DNA of 10,429 nt from Candidatus Brevibacterium intestinigallinarum (GTDB lineage Bacteria > Actinomycetota > Actinomycetes > Actinomycetales > Brevibacteriaceae). The notes beneath the pieces were generated by a model that worked only from the letters and a program-made list of their open reading frames with translations, was not told the origin of the DNA and ran no database searches. Shown here piece after piece: positions 7,563 through 10,429 of the stretch (position 1 is the first letter of the stretch; every line of letters starts with the position of its first letter). The stretch is taken from assembly GCA_019117325.1 (NCBI GenBank), contig DWZY01000071.1, positions 1 through 10,429 of the forward strand. The letters are read 5' to 3'. A program made the translations under genes and the position numbers.

Positions 7563-7569
7563 TGGAGCC

Positions 7570-9081
7570 ATGCCGCAGACCGATTCCCAGACCCAGCCGC
7601 ACGACGATCCGGAGCAGCTGCGCATCCGCAAGGACAAGCGCAGCCAGATGCTCGAGGACGGGCGCTCCCCGTACCCGGCCGCCGTCGACCGGACCCACAC
7701 GCTCGCGCAGGTGCGCGAGGCCCACCCGGACCTGGAGCCGGGGGAGGAGACCGAGGACGTGGTGGGCGTCGCCGGACGCGTGGTCTTCCAGCGCAACACG
7801 GGCAAGCTGTGCTTCGTGACGCTGCAGGCGGGCGACGGGACGCGCCTGCAGGGCATGCTGTCGCTGGCGGAGGTGGGCGCAGAGAGCCTGGAGCGCTGGA
7901 AGCACGACGTCGATCTGGGCGACCACGTCTTCCTCCACGGCCGGGTCATCATGTCGAAGCGCGGCGAGCTGTCGATCATGGCGGACGACTGGGCGATCGC
8001 GTCGAAGGCGCTGCGTCCGCTGCCCACGCTGCACACCGAGCTCACGGACGAGACCCGGATGCGTCAGCGCTACATCGACCTCATCACCCGGGACCAGGCG
8101 CGCGACACCGTGCGCATGCGGGCGGAGGTCATGAAGTCGCTGCGCCGCACCTTCGATGAGCGCGGTTTCATGGAGATCGAGACTCCGATGCTGCAGACGA
8201 TGCACGGCGGAGCCGCCGCGCGCCCGTTCTCCACGCACATCAATGCGTACGACATGGAGCTGTATCTGCGCATCGCGCCGGAGCTTTTCCTCAAGCGCGC
8301 GCTGGTGGGCGGTCTGGACAATATCTTCGAGATCAACAGGAATTTCAGGAATGAGGGTGCGGATTCCACGCACTCGCCGGAGTTCGCGATGCTCGAGGCA
8401 TATCAGGCCTATGGGGATTTCGGAACGATCGCGACACTCACGCAGCAGCTCGTGCAGAATGCCGCACTCGATGCGTTCGGCTCCCATAAGGTCACCCTGG
8501 CCGATGGTGAGGAATACGACCTGGGCGGGGAATGGCGCACCATCGAGATGTATCCCTCCCTGTCGCAGAAGCTGGGCGTCGAGGTGACCCCGCAGACATC
8601 GGTCGAAGAACTGGCTGCACTGGCGGATCAGCACGGGATCGATCTGGAGGGCGTCTTCCGACTCCACGGCAAGTATGTCGAGGAGATGTGGGAGCACTTC
8701 CATTCCGATGAGCTGCACGCCCCCACATTCGTCACCGGCTTCCCGGTCGACACCTCTCCGCTCACCAAGAGTGACCGGACGACTCCGGGAATCGTCGAGA
8801 AGTGGGATCTCTACGTCCGCGGCTTCGAGCTGGCGACGGGCTACTCGGAGCTCAACGACCCCGTGATCCAGCGCGAGCGCTTCGAGGCGCAGGCGCGGGA
8901 CGCCGCCGCGGGTGACGATGAGGCGATGCGCGTGGACGAGGATTTCCTCATGGCAATGGAATACGGGATGCCCCCGGCGGGCGGGATGGGAATGGGAATC
9001 GACCGCCTTCTCATGGCGCTGACGGGACTGGGCATCCGGGAAACGATTCTCTTCCCGTTGGTCAAGCCCCTCGGGGAATGA
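7570..9081 (+). CDS. lysS: Lysyl-tRNA synthetase, class II
   Basis: Charges tRNA-Lys with lysine using ATP in the cytosol. The 503-residue product has usual length. Residues about 63-143 form the OB-fold anticodon-binding domain. The class II catalytic domain follows: TPMLQTMHGGAAARPF (205-220), motif 2 at FRNEGADSTHSPEF (259-272), EYDLGGEWRT before the middle insert, and motif 3 at GGMGMGIDRL (471-480), ending ETILFPLVKP. All motifs are intact, so it should be active. It stands alone, with no fused membrane domain as in LysX. The ATG at 7570 is the only good start and fits the promoter just upstream. From about codon 197 onward A/T-ending codons become much more common than in the first part and in the upstream genes, with a normal patch at 8821-8940; see findings. 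Confidence 0.98.
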   Translation: MPQTDSQTQPHDDPEQLRIRKDKRSQMLEDGRSPYPAAVDRTHTLAQVREAHPDLEPGEETEDVVGVAGRVVFQRNTGKLCFVTLQAGDGTRLQGMLSLAEVGAESLERWKHDVDLGDHVFLHGRVIMSKRGELSIMADDWAIASKALRPLPTLHTELTDETRMRQRYIDLITRDQARDTVRMRAEVMKSLRRTFDERGFMEIETPMLQTMHGGAAARPFSTHINAYDMELYLRIAPELFLKRALVGGLDNIFEINRNFRNEGADSTHSPEFAMLEAYQAYGDFGTIATLTQQLVQNAALDAFGSHKVTLADGEEYDLGGEWRTIEMYPSLSQKLGVEVTPQTSVEELAALADQHGIDLEGVFRLHGKYVEEMWEHFHSDELHAPTFVTGFPVDTSPLTKSDRTTPGIVEKWDLYVRGFELATGYSELNDPVIQRERFEAQARDAAAGDDEAMRVDEDFLMAMEYGMPPAGGMGMGIDRLLMALTGLGIRETILFPLVKPLGE

Positions 9082-9136
9082 GTTCCCATTCCTGCGGGAA
9101 TCCACAGGAATCGCATTCGAGCGTGCGCATTCCCCG
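9072..9136 (+). repeat. Nested inverted repeats across the lysS end and spacer
   Basis: Outer arms CGGGGAATG (9072-9080) and CATTCCCCG (9128-9136) are exact reverse complements; the left arm includes the first two bases of the lysS stop codon. Inside them ATTCCTG (9088-9094) and CAGGAAT (9105-9111) also pair exactly around a 10-base loop. GGAAT or its complement occurs five times within this stretch. It could fold as a branched hairpin at the end of lysS mRNA, or hold protein-binding sites ahead of the next gene. No T-run follows, so a simple intrinsic terminator is not supported. Confidence 0.55.
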
Positions 9137-9146
9137 GATGAAAAGG

Positions 9147-9152
9147 TAGTGT
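9147..9152 (+). promoter_or_regulatory. Possible -10 box of the small membrane gene
   Basis: TAGTGT fits TANNNT and lies only 4 bases before the ATG at 9157, which is tight for a leaderless start (the usual start point would fall on the G of ATG). No clear ribosome site precedes the ATG. The similarity of the surrounding sequence (ggTAGtgT versus ggTAGccT before lysS) makes a promoter plausible, but the spacing is a weakness. Confidence 0.3.
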
Positions 9153-9156
9153 GGTC

Positions 9157-9372
9157 ATGGAGTACATACAGGTCCTCCTCCCTTCGATCGGTGTCGGACT
9201 CATCTTCTGGTACGTGATGAGGGGAATTCTCCGCTCAGACACGACCGAGCGTGAGGAGATGGAGCGGTACTACCGGCAATTGGACGACGAGGCCCCCGCG
9301 GAAGAACTCGCATCGGGGGACGACGAGGAGAAGAGCGCACATGGCCCGCGAGATGAAAGTCGTACTGACTGA
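9157..9372 (+). CDS. Small single-span membrane protein, unknown function
   Basis: A 71-residue protein: one N-terminal membrane span (about residues 5-22, VLLPSIGVGLIFWYVM) followed by a highly charged cytosolic tail rich in Asp, Glu and Arg. I do not recognise a named family; small hypothetical membrane genes at this place between lysS and lsr2 occur in related actinomycetes as far as I recall. An in-frame GTG at 9151 would add two residues, but it lies inside the possible -10 box and I prefer the ATG. The last 32 bases overlap the start of lsr2 in another frame, so the two are probably coexpressed. Its A/T-ending codon share (about one in five before the overlap) matches the unusual part of lysS rather than the folate genes. 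Reality is supported by the span, the lsr2 overlap and the promoter-like motif. Confidence 0.7.
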   Translation: MEYIQVLLPSIGVGLIFWYVMRGILRSDTTEREEMERYYRQLDDEAPAEELASGDDEEKSAHGPRDESRTD

Positions 9373-9682
9373 CGATATCGACGGAAGCGAAGCCGCAGAG
9401 ACGGTCCGCTTCGCACTGGACCAGGGCACCTACGAGATCGAGCTGTCGAGCGAGAACGCAGAGAAGCTGCGTGCGGCGCTGGCCCCCTACATCGCGAAGG
9501 GCCGCCGCGTTGCCGCGACGCAGCGCGCCGGAGCATCCCGCCCCCGTCGGGGCGCGGGCGCGCAGAACTCCAACCTGAACGCGAAGATCCGCGAATGGGC
9601 GAAGGAGCAGGGCAAGAAGGTCTCCGAGCGCGGTCGCATCTCGCAGGCGATCATCGACGAGTACCACGCGGCGCACGCCTGA
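9341..9682 (+). CDS. lsr2: Lsr2 nucleoid-associated protein, xenogeneic silencer
   Basis: Lsr2 bridges and coats AT-rich DNA in actinomycetes and silences horizontally acquired genes, an H-NS analogue. The 113-residue product has typical length and layout: an N-terminal dimerisation/oligomerisation domain starting MAREMKVVLTDDIDGSEA (1-18) and including TYEIELSSENAEKL (30-43), a basic linker (54-75, rich in Arg), and a C-terminal DNA-binding domain (about 78-113) with NAKIREWAKEQG and the AT-hook-like RGR at 97-99 that enters the minor groove. The ATG at 9341 is chosen by the conserved MAREM start and by AGGAG at 9326-9330. It begins inside the preceding small membrane gene (32-base overlap). 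The first 25 or so codons use more A/T-ending codons than the rest of the gene. It is followed by a strong hairpin. Confidence 0.97.
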   Translation: MAREMKVVLTDDIDGSEAAETVRFALDQGTYEIELSSENAEKLRAALAPYIAKGRRVAATQRAGASRPRRGAGAQNSNLNAKIREWAKEQGKKVSERGRISQAIIDEYHAAHA

Positions 9683-9708
9683 GGCGCACCCCCAGGCGCA
9701 CGCGCTCA

Positions 9709-9742
9709 CGACAGGCCCCGGCGGGAACGCCGGGGCCTGTCG
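9709..9742 (+). terminator. GC-rich hairpin terminator after lsr2
   Basis: A perfect 15-base-pair stem (cgacaggccccggcg pairing with cgccggggcctgtcg) closes a GGAA tetraloop, starting 26 bases after the lsr2 stop. There is no proper T-run after it (cgtcttcg), as is common for actinobacterial terminators. It lies between lsr2 and the clpC control region and probably separates the two transcripts. Confidence 0.75.
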
Positions 9743-9764
9743 CGTCTTCGCGCGAGGGGCCTTC

Positions 9765-9779
9765 TTCGCTGAGAGCGAA
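9765..9779 (+). promoter_or_regulatory. ClgR-type operator ahead of clpC
   Basis: TTCGCT-gag-AGCGAA is a perfect palindrome. Its core CGCTGAGAGCG (9767-9777) fits the CGCYNANRGCG operator core described for ClgR in Corynebacterium, as I recall it. ClgR is an activator of clp protease genes in Streptomyces, Corynebacterium and Bifidobacterium. The box centre lies about 70 bases upstream of the start point predicted from the -10 box at 9830, a workable place for an activator. The regulator itself is not in the window. Confidence 0.65.
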
Positions 9780-9829
9780 CATGTTTCGGCTGACCGCGAA
9801 CACCGCAATGAACCGGCGCCCCGCGTGGT

Positions 9830-9835
9830 TACAGT
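9830..9835 (+). promoter_or_regulatory. Probable clpC -10 box
   Basis: TACAGT fits TANNNT; the expected start is near 9842, giving a leader of about 24 bases before the clpC ATG. The region 17-18 bases upstream (about 9806-9812) has no good -35 match, which would fit a promoter that needs an activator such as ClgR. Confidence 0.5.
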
Positions 9836-9850
9836 GCTAGGAATCGTCAG

Positions 9851-9859
9851 AGGAGGAGG
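9851..9859 (+). promoter_or_regulatory. Strong ribosome binding site of clpC
   Basis: AGGAGGAGG is a doubled, near-perfect Shine-Dalgarno sequence ending 6 bases before the ATG at 9866, much stronger than those of the coupled genes upstream. It fixes the clpC start and suggests high translation. Confidence 0.8.
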
Positions 9860-9865
9860 ACCATC

Positions 9866-10429
9866 ATGTTCGAACGGTTCACCGACCGAGCTCGCCGCGT
9901 CGTCGTGCTCGCGCAGGAGGAGGCCAAGCTCCTCAAGCACAACTACATCGGCACTGAGCACATCCTGCTGGGCCTCATCCACGAGGGCGAGGGCGTCGCC
10001 GCGAAGGCGCTCGAGGGCATGGGCATCTCGCTCGAGCAGGTCCGCGACCAGGTCACGGAGATCATCGGCGAGGGCCAGCAGGCGCCCTCGGGCCACATCC
10101 CGTTCACCCCGCGCGCCAAGAAGGTCCTCGAGCTGAGCCTCCGCGAGGCACTGCAGCTGGGCCACAGCTACATCGGCACGGAGCACATCCTGCTGGGCCT
10201 CATCCGCGAGGGCGAGGGCGTGGCCGCGCAGGTGCTCGTCAAGCTGGGCGCTGACCTGGCGCGCGTGCGCCAGGAGGTCATCAAGCTCCTGTCCGGCTAC
10301 CAGGGCAAGGAGCCGGCCTCGACCGGCGCGCGCGAGGAGGGCACGCCGTCCGGCTCGCTCGTCCTCGACCAGTTCGGCCGCAACCTCACCGCCGCGGCGC
10401 GCGAGGGCAAGCTCGACCCTGTCGTGGGT
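9866..10429 (+). CDS. clpC: ClpC, ATP-dependent Clp protease ATPase subunit, 5' part
   Basis: Class I Hsp100/AAA+ unfoldase that feeds substrates to ClpP in the cytosol. Only the first 188 codons are present; the gene runs off the right edge just before the first Walker A motif (the last residues, KLDPVVG, normally lead straight into it). Two Clp-N repeats are visible at about residues 2-70 and 77-145; each contains YIGTEHILLGLI (27-38 and 102-113). These repeats bind adaptors and phosphoarginine-type signals in known ClpC proteins. The start MFERFTDRARRVV is the standard ClpC N-terminus and follows a very strong ribosome site. It has its own promoter region with a ClgR-like box, separated from lsr2 by a terminator. 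ClpC rather than ClpB or ClpA is supported by this N-terminus; the call is firm. Confidence 0.97.
   Translation, partial: MFERFTDRARRVVVLAQEEAKLLKHNYIGTEHILLGLIHEGEGVAAKALEGMGISLEQVRDQVTEIIGEGQQAPSGHIPFTPRAKKVLELSLREALQLGHSYIGTEHILLGLIREGEGVAAQVLVKLGADLARVRQEVIKLLSGYQGKEPASTGAREEGTPSGSLVLDQFGRNLTAAAREGKLDPVVG
9944..10238 (+). repeat. Direct DNA repeat from the two Clp-N modules
   Basis: Two 70-base segments, 9944-10013 and 10169-10238, match at 65 of 70 positions and are 225 bases (75 codons) apart in frame. They code for the YIGTEHILLGLI cores of the two Clp-N modules. Protein conservation explains most of it; the near-identity also at third positions reflects the extreme codon preference and possibly gene conversion. 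Confidence 0.75.

Noticed and set aside
7546..9105. Long minus-strand open frame opposite the whole of lysS
   Set aside because: It mirrors lysS almost end to end, and the lysS frame has all class II synthetase motifs.
9748..9755. TCGCGCGA palindrome just after the lsr2 terminator
   Set aside because: An 8-base CG-rich palindrome is unremarkable at this GC content and lacks the spacing of a ClgR site.
9683..9865. Possible small RNA or riboswitch in the lsr2-clpC gap
   Set aside because: The content is accounted for by the terminator hairpin, the ClgR-like box and the clpC promoter; no known riboswitch core was recognised, and the predicted clpC leader is too short.

Overview
The window is chromosomal, housekeeping DNA from a very GC-rich actinomycete. 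The protein families and their order (ftsH, folE, folP, folB-folK, DUF3180, membrane PH proteins, DUF2520, lysS, lsr2, clpC) are typical of Actinomycetota, and third codon positions are almost always G or C. Lsr2 and DUF3180 are essentially actinobacterial families. I cannot name a genus from sequence alone. All genes lie on the + strand. There is no sign of mobile elements, CRISPR arrays, tRNAs or rRNAs, and no gene-free stretch longer than 300 bases; the longest gap, 183 bases, precedes clpC.

Positions 1-7517 look like one operon: the 3' part of ftsH, then folE, folP, a fused folB-folK, DUF3180, a one-domain membrane PH protein, a three-domain membrane PH protein, and a DUF2520 Rossmann protein. 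Five of the seven junctions are 4-base ATGA/GTGA overlaps and the other two are gaps of 5 and 1 bases, so translation is probably coupled throughout. The fol genes supply GTP cyclohydrolase I, dihydropteroate synthase, dihydroneopterin aldolase and pyrophosphokinase, most of the route from GTP to dihydropteroate. The DUF2520 protein is usually followed by panC (often panD) in relatives; here no pan gene follows.

Positions 7518-9682 hold lysS with a probable near-leaderless promoter, a 71-residue single-span membrane protein of unknown function, and lsr2, whose start lies inside the small gene. A strong hairpin at 9709-9742 closes this unit. The 3' half of lysS, the small gene and the first codons of lsr2 have clearly different codon use from the rest (3 % versus 22 % A/T-ending codons in two hand-counted blocks), and the lysS/small-gene spacer carries nested inverted repeats.

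Positions 9743-10429 hold the clpC control region and the first 188 codons of clpC. The control region contains a perfect palindrome that fits the published ClgR operator pattern, which suggests ClgR-type control of this protease chaperone. Nothing here is plainly a new system. The points most worth following are the codon-use patch, the ClgR-like box, the nested repeats before the small gene/lsr2 pair, the missing panC, and the uncharacterised DUF3180-PH-PH membrane set inside the folate operon.
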